Shown piece after piece: positions 43,108 to 51,328 of a DNA stretch of 64,000 bases. The position numbers and the translations under genes were made by a program. Origin of the DNA: TMED14 sp963925545 (GTDB lineage: Bacteria > Bacteroidota > Bacteroidia > Flavobacteriales > Schleiferiaceae). The notes below the pieces were generated by a model. It had not been told where the DNA came from. It did no database searches and saw only the letters and a list, made by a program, of their open reading frames with translations. How positions within the stretch are numbered: position 1 is the first letter of the stretch; each line of letters opens with the position of its first letter. The DNA lies in assembly GCA_963925545.1 (NCBI GenBank), contig CAWUSA010000005.1, positions 1 to 64,000 on the forward strand. The letters run 5' to 3'.

Positions 43108-43512
43108 TCACCATTGGGTTGATTGAATAAAAACTGTGCCCTTGAACAGGGCAACGGGCTTGTCTTGGACAGTCACCGTCACATCGTAACGAGCCAGCGT
43201 CTTGCCTCGTTGGCGCTCTGTGGCAGTGGCGATGAGTAGGTCGCCAACGTGAATGGGTTTGGCGTGTGAGATACCGGTCTCAATGGATATGGCGTGCTGA
43301 CCATGCCCGTTGCTGGCAAAGGCCAGGGCGGAGTCTGCTAGGGAGTAACTGATGCCGCCATGCGCCACACCAAACCCATTGGTCATATCGTCCCTAAGGG
43401 TCATCTGCAGGGTGGCAGAGCCCTGGGAGACGTCGACCACCTCAATGCCTAGCCATTGACTGAAGGCATCATTTGCCATCATAGTATCAACAATCTGTTT
43501 GGAATTAGGCAT
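43108..43512 (-). CDS. paaI: Phenylacetyl-CoA pathway thioesterase PaaI
   Basis: A 134-residue hotdog-fold thioesterase hydrolysing ring-hydroxylated or other phenylacetyl-CoA derivatives, a rescue role in the pathway. The motif NGFGVAHGGISYSLADSALAFASN contains the HGG turn and the catalytic Asp of the PaaI/YdiI-type long helix. Length fits the family. It starts 8 bases after the stop of the 170-residue unknown gene and ends 7 bases before paaJ. Confidence 0.92.
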   Translation of the reverse strand: MPNSKQIVDTMMANDAFSQWLGIEVVDVSQGSATLQMTLRDDMTNGFGVAHGGISYSLADSALAFASNGHGQHAISIETGISHAKPIHVGDLLIATATERQRGKTLARYDVTVTVQDKPVALFKGTVFIQSTQW

Positions 43513-43520
43513 GCGGGAAG

Positions 43521-44033
43521 TTACTTGTTTTTTACCTCAGCATCCACATTGTCGCCCAGGTCCAGCGCCTCCTCAAAGCAGCCAATCATCACATCCACCA
43601 CAATCAAGAGGTTATACTCGCTGAGCACGTCCTCCTCGACATCAAGGGTCAGTTGATCGTGCAAATACTGCCGAACCTCTTGAAAAACAAAGGGGCTTCG
43701 CGATCGGCGAGCCATATTTTCCGCATCTATGAGATCTGCAGCTCCATCCGCCTCCATGCTTTCCGTGACGTCCCTGGTGGCATCCTCAATGATGGCATCT
43801 GTGATCGTTTTCACTGGTATATCCGCGATAGTGAAGCCTTCGCGTAAAATCAAGGCTGAGTGAACCAGCAGATCATGCGCCTGGTCCTCAAACTCTTCAG
43901 ATAGGTTGAGTAAAAAAGCGAAGAGGGCTGGCTGCTCATCCATGAAGTCGCTGAGCTCTGCTGCAAAGCGTTCCTGGCTCCAGGAACGGACTTGTTGAAC
44001 GGCTTCTTGGATAGTTAGGATATTGTCAGACAT
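43521..44033 (-). CDS. Unknown acidic helical protein inside the paa operon
   Basis: A 170-residue cytoplasmic protein that I do not recognise. There is no signal peptide, membrane segment or cysteine cluster. The composition is acidic (many D and E), and it is almost entirely alpha-helical: an N-terminal helix pair (LTIQEAVQQVRSWSQERF), a FMDEQPALFAFLLNLSEEFEDQ helix, a central acidic stretch DVTESMEADGAADLIDAE, and a C-terminal helix with LLIVVDVMIGCFEEALDLG. It lies between paaH and paaI, 6 and 8 bases from each, so it is co-transcribed with the pathway. A regulatory, chaperone or assembly role for the epoxidase is possible but unsupported. It is a real gene by context and codon use. Confidence 0.8.
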   Translation of the reverse strand: MSDNILTIQEAVQQVRSWSQERFAAELSDFMDEQPALFAFLLNLSEEFEDQAHDLLVHSALILREGFTIADIPVKTITDAIIEDATRDVTESMEADGAADLIDAENMARRSRSPFVFQEVRQYLHDQLTLDVEEDVLSEYNLLIVVDVMIGCFEEALDLGDNVDAEVKNK

Positions 44034-44039
44034 ATAGCG

Positions 44040-45209
44040 TCAGCATTCAAATAGTTGATTGTTGCTTGCCCTATCGACAAGCAAAGGACAAGGTCGGTAG
44101 CGGGTGTCGCCTGTGCGTTCTCGCAAAGCATTCAGTCGGCTTACGATGATGTCAAGGCCGGTCTCGTTAGCCCACTGTAAAAGCCCTTTGGGGTAGTTCA
44201 CGCCTCGGAGCATGGCTGTTTCCAAGTCGGACGCTGAGCAGATGTTGCGGTAAAGGGCGTCTGCCGCTTCATTGAAGAGTAGGGCGGTGATGCGGTCAAC
44301 AATAACCTGACCCAATGCGCGGTCTTCAGTGGCAGAAGGGTTGCTTGCGCCATCGGTGTAATCGTAAAAGCCCTTGCCGGATTTCCGGCCAAGCCACCCC
44401 GCGTCCAACAAGCGTTTCTGGGTGAGGTTGGGCCTGAATCTTGGGTCAAAATAAAATTGTGTCCAAACCGTTTCCGTCACCACGTAGTTGACATCATGGC
44501 CAATCAAATCCATCAGCTGAAAGGGGCCCATCCTGAATCCGCCAATCTCCCGCATGGCCCAGTCAATAGTTGGCACGTCAGCAAGACCTTCTTCAAGCAT
44601 GTGCATGGCTTCAGCGTAAAAAGGCCTTGCCACCCGGTTGACAATGAATCCCGGGCTGTCAGCAGCGACCACGCCAGATTTTCCCCAAGCCTTCACGGCA
44701 GACTGGCAGCGTGCAAGGACATCGGGATCGGTGGCCAATGAGGGCACAATCTCTACCAAAGGCATCAAGGCTGCAGGATTGAAAAAATGCAAGCCCACCA
44801 CGCGTCCCGGGTTGTTTACGCCGGCACTGATAGCGGCAATGCTCAATGAAGAGGTATTGGTGGCAAGCACGCAATCCTCGCTTACCACATCGTCAACCAT
44901 TTGAAAGACGGATCGTTTGGCATCCAGGGATTCAATGATCGCTTCAATCACCAGGTCAGAGCCTTCCGCGTCTTTGAAGTTAACAATGGTGGTGATGCGG
45001 GCCAATGCCTCATCACAAGACTGCCTGCTGCGGCGGCCTTTTTCAACCAGCCGGCTGTAAACAGACTCTAGCTGCTTGATGGCAGAGGTCAAAGCAGATT
45101 CGTGGGTATCATAGAGCGTAACGTTCACCCCGGCTTCCGCCAGGACTTGTGCAATGCCGCGCCCCATGGCGCCCGCCCCAACAATAGTAGCTTGTTTGAA
45201 TGGCTTCAT
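44040..45209 (-). CDS. paaH: 3-hydroxyacyl-CoA dehydrogenase PaaH
   Basis: NAD-dependent enzyme oxidising 3-hydroxyadipyl-CoA to 3-oxoadipyl-CoA, 389 residues. The N-terminal NAD site is VGAGAMGRGIAQVLAEAG (residues 10-27). LATNTSSLSI and VVGLHFFNPAALMPLVEIV contain the catalytic His region. GFIVNRVARPFYAEAMHMLEEG begins the dimerisation domain. A second partial C-terminal domain (about residues 300-389: GVNYPKGLLQWANE) is present, making it longer than short-chain type enzymes (about 285) but shorter than E. coli PaaH (475). Gap to paaG is a single base. Confidence 0.92.
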   Translation of the reverse strand: MKPFKQATIVGAGAMGRGIAQVLAEAGVNVTLYDTHESALTSAIKQLESVYSRLVEKGRRSRQSCDEALARITTIVNFKDAEGSDLVIEAIIESLDAKRSVFQMVDDVVSEDCVLATNTSSLSIAAISAGVNNPGRVVGLHFFNPAALMPLVEIVPSLATDPDVLARCQSAVKAWGKSGVVAADSPGFIVNRVARPFYAEAMHMLEEGLADVPTIDWAMREIGGFRMGPFQLMDLIGHDVNYVVTETVWTQFYFDPRFRPNLTQKRLLDAGWLGRKSGKGFYDYTDGASNPSATEDRALGQVIVDRITALLFNEAADALYRNICSASDLETAMLRGVNYPKGLLQWANETGLDIIVSRLNALRERTGDTRYRPCPLLVDRASNNQLFEC

Positions 45210-45210
45210 T

Positions 45211-45990
45211 TTAATGTCCTTTAAATTGGGGTTTGCGCTTCTCTAGGAAAGCGGTCACGCCTTCTTTGAAGTCGTGACTTTCGCCCGCAATGTTTTGCAA
45301 GCGTCGCTCGAGCTCAAGCTGTACTTTAAGATCAGGGAAAACGACCGCATTGAGGGCTTCCTTGGTCAAGGCAAAAGCCTTGGTGGGTTGGGTAGCTAGC
45401 TTCAGGGCAGCAGTTGTTGCCACCGCCATCAAATCCGCATCAGCCACCGCTTGGTAAATCATGCCATGCCGTTCTGCTTCTTCAGCACCAATACGGTCGC
45501 CCGTCATCATCCAGGCGCTGGCTTTCGCAAAGCCTACCAGGCGCGGCAAGGTCAACGTGCCGCCAGTATCAGGGATCAATCCAATGCCAGCAAAGGCTTG
45601 GATGAACTTGGCCGAATGGCCCGCAAAGACCAAGTCGCCACACAGTGCCAGGTTGGCGCCTGCACCTGCAGCAACGCCATTGACGGCTACCACAATAGGT
45701 TTTTGCATGGCGCGCATGGCCAGCACTAAAGGGTTGTAGTGCTCACTGAGGATGGTGTCCAGCGAATGACCGGATGGGTCTGTGGCTTCAGCTAGATCCT
45801 GACCACTGCAAAATGCGCGGCCCTCACCTGTCAATAAAATAGCTCGGACGCTGTCATCACCAGCACACCGGGATAGCTCAGCCTGCAGAGCTAAAGCCAT
45901 GTCTCGGTTAAAGGCGTTAAAAACCTCTGGTCGGTTCAGGGTGATGGTGCAGAGGCCATTCTCTGTGTGGGATCGAAGGGTGTTGTCCAT
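45211..45990 (-). CDS. paaG: 1,2-epoxyphenylacetyl-CoA isomerase PaaG
   Basis: Crotonase-fold isomerase, 259 residues, converting ring-1,2-epoxyphenylacetyl-CoA to oxepin-CoA. Oxyanion-hole segments are GRAFCSGQDLAE and AVNGVAAGAGANLALCGD; the catalytic Asp is in GLIPDTGGTLTLPRLVG, a PaaG hallmark where hydratases carry Glu. MDNTLRSHTENG at 45990 is the family-like start; the frame continues upstream to 46035 without support. It is 71 bases from paaD, the largest gap in the operon. Confidence 0.93.
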   Translation of the reverse strand: MDNTLRSHTENGLCTITLNRPEVFNAFNRDMALALQAELSRCAGDDSVRAILLTGEGRAFCSGQDLAEATDPSGHSLDTILSEHYNPLVLAMRAMQKPIVVAVNGVAAGAGANLALCGDLVFAGHSAKFIQAFAGIGLIPDTGGTLTLPRLVGFAKASAWMMTGDRIGAEEAERHGMIYQAVADADLMAVATTAALKLATQPTKAFALTKEALNAVVFPDLKVQLELERRLQNIAGESHDFKEGVTAFLEKRKPQFKGH

Positions 45991-46061
45991 AATGGGTGGG
46001 TTGAGACTAAGGCAAAGTTCGGCATTCTCAGGCATTCCTCATTGCCTCCCTTTTTAAACCC

Positions 46062-46553
46062 TCAATGGCATTTAAAATAATCAAAGGGCTCACGGCAATC
46101 CAGGCATCGGTAAAGGGACTTGCATGCGGTGGACCCAAAGGCGGAAACTAGCTCGGTTTGGGCGCTTTGACATTTGGGGCAGCTGACCTGAGCAGGCGGA
46201 CCAAACAGCTCCCTCTTGTTATTGGTAGAGCCGACAGGGGGCGCAATGCCGTAGGCTCGGAGCTTGTCCTTGGTGGATTCGCTCAGCCAATCAGTGGTCC
46301 ATGGGGGGTCAATCACCAAGTGGACCTTGACTTGTTGCCCTGTTTTCTCTGCCAAGGACTTTTGAACATCTTCTGCCATCATGTCCATAGCGGGACAGCC
46401 TGTGTAGGTTGGTGACAAGTCAACATCAATACCGTGTTCGCCTTGGCGAATATCTCTAACGACACCAAGATCCACAATGGATATGACGGGAATTTCTGGA
46501 TCAGGCACCCCTTCAAGGCATGCCCACCACCCATGGGGGTCGTCCCCTACCAT
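46062..46553 (-). CDS. paaD: Phenylacetyl-CoA epoxidase assembly protein PaaD
   Basis: A 163-residue protein of the MIP18/DUF59 family. The N-terminal DUF59 region is VPDPEIPVISIVDLGVV and SPTYTGCPAMDMMAEDV, with the conserved Cys of the iron-sulfur assembly family. The C-terminal zinc ribbon has CPKCQSA and CLDCREPFDYFKCH. PaaD is needed for maturation of the PaaABCE epoxidase, probably of the PaaE Fe-S centre. The start overlaps the end of paaC by 7 bases. Confidence 0.93.
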   Translation of the reverse strand: MVGDDPHGWWACLEGVPDPEIPVISIVDLGVVRDIRQGEHGIDVDLSPTYTGCPAMDMMAEDVQKSLAEKTGQQVKVHLVIDPPWTTDWLSESTKDKLRAYGIAPPVGSTNNKRELFGPPAQVSCPKCQSAQTELVSAFGSTACKSLYRCLDCREPFDYFKCH

Positions 46554-47311
46554 GTGGCATCCGGATAGGACCGCGGCAAAGATTGCATCTCTGACAACAG
46601 TAGGGCAAGAAACTCGCCGTGAGAACCTTCTTTGCCTTGCCAGATGGCAGCATCTGCGGCAGGCCGATTCAAGGTCGCTTGCGAAATCAAGGTGTCCATG
46701 CGGCTATCCCATCTAGGCTTCAAGGCTGCCACGTCAGGACCAACACCTTGCGTCAATGCCCATGCGTCCGCCTTGGACGCTTGAAAGAATTCTGCGCTAT
46801 ATGTCATCAAGCCTTGTAGGCTATTCTGCACCTTGTCATGGCTCTCTTGGGTGCCATCACCTAAACGAATCAACCACTCACTGCTGAACTGCACATGGTA
46901 GTTCACCTCTTTAAGGGCTTTCACGGCGATGGCTGCGAGTCGCTGGTCAGATGAACGGGTCAGTGCTGTTAAATAATCCTGATGAAAAACATCATACAGG
47001 CATTGACGAACCAATGTGTCGCCCCAGTGGCCATTAGGTTGCTCCATCATGCTATGGTTGTGGAAATCACCCACGTCGCGCAGGTAGGCGATGTGATCTT
47101 CCGTCATGTCATCGCCAATCAGTTCAGCTGCGTATTGGTAATACTGCCGGGCCAGGCCAATCAAGTCTAAGGAGATGTTGCTCAGGGCAATGTCCTGTTC
47201 CAGTATGGGTCCGTGACCGCACCATTCAGACAGGCGATGACCTAGAACCAAAGCGTCGTCCCCTAACTGAAGAACATAGTTGGTTAAATCATCACATGTG
47301 TCCCACTTCAT
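46547..47311 (-). CDS. paaC: Phenylacetyl-CoA epoxidase structural subunit PaaC
   Basis: Non-catalytic alpha-like subunit that forms the (PaaAC)2 core of the diiron epoxidase, 254 residues. It is all-helical with YVLQLGDDALVLGHRLSEWCGHGPILEQDIALSNISLDL-type opening (first residues MKWDTCDDLTN). The second Met group at 47323 (MTFQ) and an ORF extension to 47419 are possible, but the family starts at the core. It overlaps paaB by 20 bases, so the two are tightly coupled. Confidence 0.93.
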   Translation of the reverse strand: MKWDTCDDLTNYVLQLGDDALVLGHRLSEWCGHGPILEQDIALSNISLDLIGLARQYYQYAAELIGDDMTEDHIAYLRDVGDFHNHSMMEQPNGHWGDTLVRQCLYDVFHQDYLTALTRSSDQRLAAIAVKALKEVNYHVQFSSEWLIRLGDGTQESHDKVQNSLQGLMTYSAEFFQASKADAWALTQGVGPDVAALKPRWDSRMDTLISQATLNRPAADAAIWQGKEGSHGEFLALLLSEMQSLPRSYPDATW

Positions 47312-47582
47312 CTGGAATGTCATAAAAGGTTGGGTGGCGGTAAACTTTGTCGTCTGCCGGTGTGAAAAGCAGGTCTTTTTCATCAGGTGACGATGCGGTG
47401 ATAGCCTCGGAAGGCACAACCCATAGGCTCACACCCTCACTTCGTCGGGTGTAGACGTCTCTGGCGTTTTTCAATGCCATATCGGCGTCAGGAGCATGAA
47501 GGGAGCCAGCATGCTTGTGTGCTAGTCCATTTTTGCTTCGGACAAAGACCTCCCATAGGGGCCAGTTGCTGGTATCGCTCAT
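47292..47582 (-). CDS. paaB: Phenylacetyl-CoA epoxidase subunit PaaB
   Basis: A 96-residue ferredoxin-like-fold subunit that helps link the epoxidase core and the reductase. Diagnostic residues are WPLWEVFVRSKNGLAHKHAGSLHAPDAD, here cut as WPLWEVFVRSKNG and HKHAGSLHAPDA, plus VYTRRSEGVSLWVVPS. Its ATG overlaps the paaA stop by four bases and its end overlaps paaC. All are on the minus strand in order A, B, C, D. Confidence 0.95.
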   Translation of the reverse strand: MSDTSNWPLWEVFVRSKNGLAHKHAGSLHAPDADMALKNARDVYTRRSEGVSLWVVPSEAITASSPDEKDLLFTPADDKVYRHPTFYDIPDEVGHM

Positions 47583-48532
47583 GAGGCTTGATTTACTGAT
47601 TTTCTTGCGGCTTGTTTGGCGGCAAATGCGGTGGCGGCTTCTCTAACCCACTGTCCTTCATTATGGGCTTTGTTTCTGGCTATAAGCCTTTGCCTGTTGC
47701 AGGGGCCATCGCCTTGAATGACGCGGTAAAACTCATCCCAGTTGATCTCGCCATAGTCATAAGACTGCCTGGATTCATCCCATTTGAGGTCCTTGTCGGG
47801 AATGCTTAGATCCAAAAACTCTGCATGCACCACGGTTTTGTCAATAAACTCTTGACGAAGTTGATCATTGGACTTTCGTTTGATGCGCCATTTCATGCTT
47901 TGCTCAGAATTGGGGCTGTTGTCATCTGTCGGGCCAAACATCATGATTGAGGGCCACCACCAACGGTTCAGCGCATCCTGCACCATAGCCTTCTGGTCCG
48001 ATGTGCCGCGGGCGAGTTTCATGACAATTTCATAACCCTGGCGTTGGTGGAAGGACTCTTCTTTGCAAATACGGACCATGGCTCGGCTGTAAGGGCCATA
48101 GGATGTCCGGCAAAGCATCACCTGGTTGGCAATGGCTGCGCCATCAACCAGCCAGCCAATAACGCCAATGTCTGCCCATGTCAGGCTAGGGTAGTTGAAA
48201 ATACTCGAGTACTTGGCCTTGCCTGAGAGCAAGTCCCTTACCATGGTTTCCCGGCTTGTACCTAAGGTTTCCGCTGCGCTGTATAGGTAGAGGCCGTGGC
48301 CTCCTTCGTCCTGCACTTTGGCAATCAAGATCAGTTTAGCGCGCAAACTTGGCGCACGCGTGATCCAATTGGCCTCAGGCAGCATGCCCACAATTTCAGA
48401 GTGTGCGTGCTGAGAAATTTGACGAACCAAGGTCTTGCGGTACTTCTCAGGCATCCACTGCTTAGGTTCCACCCTGTTTTCAGCAGCTACGTAGGAATCA
48501 AAGGTTGTTGTTAAGTCGACAGTGTTCGCCAT
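47579..48532 (-). CDS. paaA: Phenylacetyl-CoA epoxidase catalytic subunit PaaA
   Basis: Catalytic diiron subunit, 317 residues, which epoxidises phenylacetyl-CoA with O2. The ferritin-like iron ligands are seen in HAHSEIVGMLPEANW, KVQDEGGHGLYLYSAAE (E-x2-H) and KEESFHQRQGYEIV (E-x2-H type). The QQWMPEKYRKTLVRQISQ-like opening (KQWMPEKYRKTLVRQ) is diagnostic. ATG at 48532 is chosen (MANTVDLTTTF); the frame extends to 48580. First gene of a ten-gene minus-strand operon; a -7-like box ends five bases before the ATG. Confidence 0.95.
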   Translation of the reverse strand: MANTVDLTTTFDSYVAAENRVEPKQWMPEKYRKTLVRQISQHAHSEIVGMLPEANWITRAPSLRAKLILIAKVQDEGGHGLYLYSAAETLGTSRETMVRDLLSGKAKYSSIFNYPSLTWADIGVIGWLVDGAAIANQVMLCRTSYGPYSRAMVRICKEESFHQRQGYEIVMKLARGTSDQKAMVQDALNRWWWPSIMMFGPTDDNSPNSEQSMKWRIKRKSNDQLRQEFIDKTVVHAEFLDLSIPDKDLKWDESRQSYDYGEINWDEFYRVIQGDGPCNRQRLIARNKAHNEGQWVREAATAFAAKQAARKSVNQAS

Positions 48533-48537
48533 AAGTT

Positions 48538-48545
48538 CAATTATA
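48538..48545 (-). promoter_or_regulatory. -7-like box of the paaABCD operon
   Basis: TATAATTG on the minus strand, 7 of 8 to TAnnTTTG, followed by AACTT and the paaA ATG at 48532. This is another box within five bases of a start codon. Confidence 0.35.
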
Positions 48546-48593
48546 TGTCGCAATTTACCTCGACATTCACCAACCTTCAATAAGAAATGTCAT

Positions 48594-48609
48594 GGTCGGG
48601 ATTCCGACC
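48594..48609. promoter_or_regulatory. Inverted repeat between paaA and paaE (operator candidate)
   Basis: GGTCGG (48594-48599) and CCGACC (48604-48609) are perfect inverted arms around GATT. The repeat ends one base before the paaE -7 box at 48611, so a bound repressor would cover the -33 region. It lies between the divergent paa transcription units, the natural place for a phenylacetyl-CoA-responsive operator. Confidence 0.4.
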
Positions 48610-48610
48610 C

Positions 48611-48618
48611 TACTTTTG
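48611..48618 (+). promoter_or_regulatory. -7 box of paaE
   Basis: TACTTTTG, a full match to TAnnTTTG, 27 bases before the paaE ATG at 48646. No TTG is present at the usual upstream distance; the inverted repeat occupies that place. Confidence 0.5.
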
Positions 48619-48645
48619 CTCCTGAATTAACCCATTTGGCATTTC

Positions 48646-49770
48646 ATGTTCAAGCGTTTCAATAAAACTTCTCAGGCCCCACAAGGCCGCCTTTGCACCT
48701 TGAAATCTCAAAAGGGACGCAAGGCCACGTTCCAAGCCCTCACGGTCACCAAGGTTATGAAGGAAACCGCTGATTGTGTGAGTATTGCGTTTGAAAGCCC
48801 TTCTGATTTCACCTTTGTGCCCGGGCAATACCTGACGCTCAAGGTTGACATTGACGGGGAATCTGTTAGGCGATCCTACTCCCTCTGTTCCCACGCTGTG
48901 AACGAGGATCTTTGTGTGGCTGTAAAGCGTGTGGAGGGTGGCAAGTTTTCTACATGGGCGCAAAACGTGCAAGTGGGAGACGTGATTGAGAGCATGCCCC
49001 CGATGGGCAGCTTTGTGTTAGAGCCTGGCAGCAAAAAGGCAAGGAACATCGTGTGCTTTGCCGCAGGATCAGGCATCACCCCCATGCTCAGCATCATTAA
49101 GACCACCTTGTCAGAAGAGCCAGACAGTTGCATCAGCCTTTTTTACGGCAACAAAAACAGCGGGTCCATCATTTTCAAGTCAGCCCTTGAGGACCTCAAA
49201 GACGACTACATGGGCCGCCTTGAGGTGCGGCATGTTTTGAGCCGTGAAGACCAGGGAAGCGCCTTGCTTTATGGAAGAATGGACAAGGCAAGGCTTGAGG
49301 AGATGACACAGTCCTTTCCTGACATAGCGAAGGCCGATGAGGCATTTATTTGCGGGCCAGAAAGCATGATTCATGCAGCCAGTGAGGTGTTGATTGCTGC
49401 GGGGCTCAAAAAGAAACAGGTTCACTTTGAGCTCTTCACCGCAGCCACGTCAACCGAAGAAAAAACGGCAACAAAAGTAGAAAAGTCCAGCATTCAGCAT
49501 GAGGTGACCGTCATCTTGGATGATGAAGAAACCCATGTATCACAAAGCGGCAAAATGGCCATTTTGGATGCGGCCCTCAAGGCGGGAGCTGACGTGCCGT
49601 TTGCCTGCAAGGGAGCTGTTTGTTGCACTTGCCGAGCCAAGGTTTTGGAGGGAACAGTCAACATGGACCTCAACTACTCTTTGACCGATGAGGAGGTGGC
49701 AGAAGGGTTTGTTCTGACCTGCCACAGCTTCCCAACCAGCGAGAAGGTGGTGGTTTCCTACGACGAATAA
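48646..49770 (+). CDS. paaE: Phenylacetyl-CoA epoxidase reductase PaaE
   Basis: FAD/NAD(P)H and [2Fe-2S] reductase that feeds electrons to PaaAC, 374 residues. The FAD site is VRRSYSLCSH, the nucleotide site FAAGSGITPMLSIIKT and FICGPESMIHAA. The C-terminal plant-type ferredoxin domain has PFACKGAVCCTCRAKV and a last cysteine in VLTCHSFP, giving the C-x4-C-x2-C...C ligands (about residues 321-360). It is transcribed away from paaABCD rather than following paaD as in many operons, so reductase and oxygenase share a control region. Confidence 0.95.
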   Translation: MFKRFNKTSQAPQGRLCTLKSQKGRKATFQALTVTKVMKETADCVSIAFESPSDFTFVPGQYLTLKVDIDGESVRRSYSLCSHAVNEDLCVAVKRVEGGKFSTWAQNVQVGDVIESMPPMGSFVLEPGSKKARNIVCFAAGSGITPMLSIIKTTLSEEPDSCISLFYGNKNSGSIIFKSALEDLKDDYMGRLEVRHVLSREDQGSALLYGRMDKARLEEMTQSFPDIAKADEAFICGPESMIHAASEVLIAAGLKKKQVHFELFTAATSTEEKTATKVEKSSIQHEVTVILDDEETHVSQSGKMAILDAALKAGADVPFACKGAVCCTCRAKVLEGTVNMDLNYSLTDEEVAEGFVLTCHSFPTSEKVVVSYDE

Positions 49771-49807
49771 CCAAGTACAACCATTGCCTTAAGCTTGTGG
49801 TGACTAA

Positions 49808-50269
49808 CTACGCTTCAGCGTTGCCTGCTTTGCGACGCATCCATCGATGGGGCAAGCCATCTTCCAAAAAGGGTTCGCGCTCAACAACGAAGCTAAAGGC
49901 TTCATAGAAATCCACCAGGTAGGTCTGTGCCATGATGACAATGTCGTGCTCAGGCCAAGCGAGCAGAGCGTGATCCAAGGCTTGCTGAAAGACTTGCTTC
50001 CCTAAGCTTTCGCCGCGCCTTGATGGTAGGGTGACCACGCGACCAATGCTGGCTTCATTCACGTGGAGTCCTGGGGGGATCATCCGAGAGTATGCAATCA
50101 CTTCTCCTTGAGGGGTTTCTGTCCACACATGGTGCGAGCGCTGATCTAAGTCGTCCAAATCCAAGTAGGGACAATCTTGCTCCACCACAAAAACAGCTGC
50201 GCGCAGCTTCAAAATTTCATAGAGCTCCTCCGTGTTGATGGCCTTGAAGGCCTTGCATTTCCATTCCAT
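49808..50269 (-). CDS. ElaA-like GNAT acetyltransferase
   Basis: A 153-residue GNAT-fold protein. LYEILKLRAAVFVVEQDCPYLDLDDLD is the ElaA-type N-terminal pattern (seen as LKLRAAVFVVEQDCPYLDLD). IGRVVTLPSRRGESLGKQVF holds the acetyl-CoA pyrophosphate-binding loop (R/Q-x-x-G-x-G/A). MEWKCKAFKAINTEELYEIL at 50269 is preferred over the TTG at 50281. It diverges from the isomerase gene; the substrate of ElaA is unknown. Confidence 0.83.
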   Translation of the reverse strand: MEWKCKAFKAINTEELYEILKLRAAVFVVEQDCPYLDLDDLDQRSHHVWTETPQGEVIAYSRMIPPGLHVNEASIGRVVTLPSRRGESLGKQVFQQALDHALLAWPEHDIVIMAQTYLVDFYEAFSFVVEREPFLEDGLPHRWMRRKAGNAEA

Positions 50270-50286
50270 ACTGTGGGGCAATGTCG

Positions 50287-50294
50287 TACTTTTG
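50287..50294 (+). promoter_or_regulatory. -7 box of the isomerase-lipB operon
   Basis: TACTTTTG, a full match to TAnnTTTG, 28 bases before ATG 50323. This suggests the annotated start should be 50323 and not the ATG at 50281, which lies upstream of the box. Confidence 0.4.
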
Positions 50295-50322
50295 GGGCTT
50301 CATTCAAAACAAAAATTTCCCC

Positions 50323-51327
50323 ATGGCAAGCATGCTTCAACTCATCAAAGACTACCCGACCCATTTAGCCGATTCATTGGCAAAGGTCCATCTGCTCAAC
50401 TGGCAGGCTGGGACAACGGATATCCACCATGTGGTGATCACGGGGCTTGGCGGCAGTGGCATTGGTGGCTCTGTTGCGGCAGAAGTTTGTGCGGCATCGG
50501 CAACTGTGCCGATTGTGGTGAACAAGGGCTATGCATTGCCGGCATGGGTCAACGCCAACACCCATGTGATCGCATGCAGCTATTCAGGCAACACAGAAGA
50601 GACGCTGTCAGCCCTTGAAGACGCCACCAAGGCCGGTTGCATGGTCAGCGCCATCACAAGTGGCGGTCAGCTGCTGGCAAAGGCAGAGGCTGCAGGATGG
50701 AACCTCAGCGTGTTGCCCGCAGGCAACCCCCCTAGGTCCATGTTTGGTCTTGCCATTGTGCAGTTGATGGCCCACTTGGAGGCCATGAACATTGGGCTTG
50801 ACTCAAGCTGGCAAACCCAAGTGTCAGACGCTTCAGTGGGATTGACACAGCGACGCGATGCGCAGATGGCTGAGGCTAAGGATTTAGCGATGCAAATGCA
50901 AGGCAGAACCTATGCCATTTATGCGGCCTCTGGTGTGGCAGGCGTGGCAACGCGATGGCGCCAGCAACTCAATGAGAACAGCAAGATGCCTGGTTGGGAC
51001 TCAGAGGTGCCGGAGATGAATCACAATGAGATGGTTGGATGGGCCGGCGGAAACGACAGCCATATTGCCATCTTCCTGCACAGCAACAACGACCACCCGT
51101 CCAACACCTTGCGCATGAATTTGAATGCAGCCGCTATTGAGGCCTATGGTGTGCCGGTTTTGCATGTTCACGCCTACGGTGAAGGCCACCTGGCACAGTG
51201 TCTGGATTTGGTTGCTATGGGAGACTGGGTCAGCCAGATCCTTAGCGAGGTAAACCAAGTAGATATCATGGACATTGTGGTCATTGAAAAACTCAAGGCT
51301 GCATTGGCTGAAGCCGCAAAATCCTGA
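50323..51327 (+). CDS. Bifunctional phosphoglucose/phosphomannose isomerase
   Basis: A 334-residue SIS-domain isomerase interconverting glucose-6-P, fructose-6-P and mannose-6-P. Motifs: ITGLGGSGIGGSVAAEVCA and SYSGNTEETLSALEDA (sugar-phosphate binding), GNPPRSMFGLAIV, and the catalytic EVPEMNHNEMVGW with Glu/His. This is the archaeal-type PGI/PMI found in some Bacteroidota. ATG at 50323 (MASMLQLIKDYPTHL) fits the family; ATG at 50281 adds 14 unsupported residues and lies upstream of the promoter box. lipB starts one base after its stop. Confidence 0.88.
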   Translation: MASMLQLIKDYPTHLADSLAKVHLLNWQAGTTDIHHVVITGLGGSGIGGSVAAEVCAASATVPIVVNKGYALPAWVNANTHVIACSYSGNTEETLSALEDATKAGCMVSAITSGGQLLAKAEAAGWNLSVLPAGNPPRSMFGLAIVQLMAHLEAMNIGLDSSWQTQVSDASVGLTQRRDAQMAEAKDLAMQMQGRTYAIYAASGVAGVATRWRQQLNENSKMPGWDSEVPEMNHNEMVGWAGGNDSHIAIFLHSNNDHPSNTLRMNLNAAAIEAYGVPVLHVHAYGEGHLAQCLDLVAMGDWVSQILSEVNQVDIMDIVVIEKLKAALAEAAKS

Positions 51328-51328
51328 C

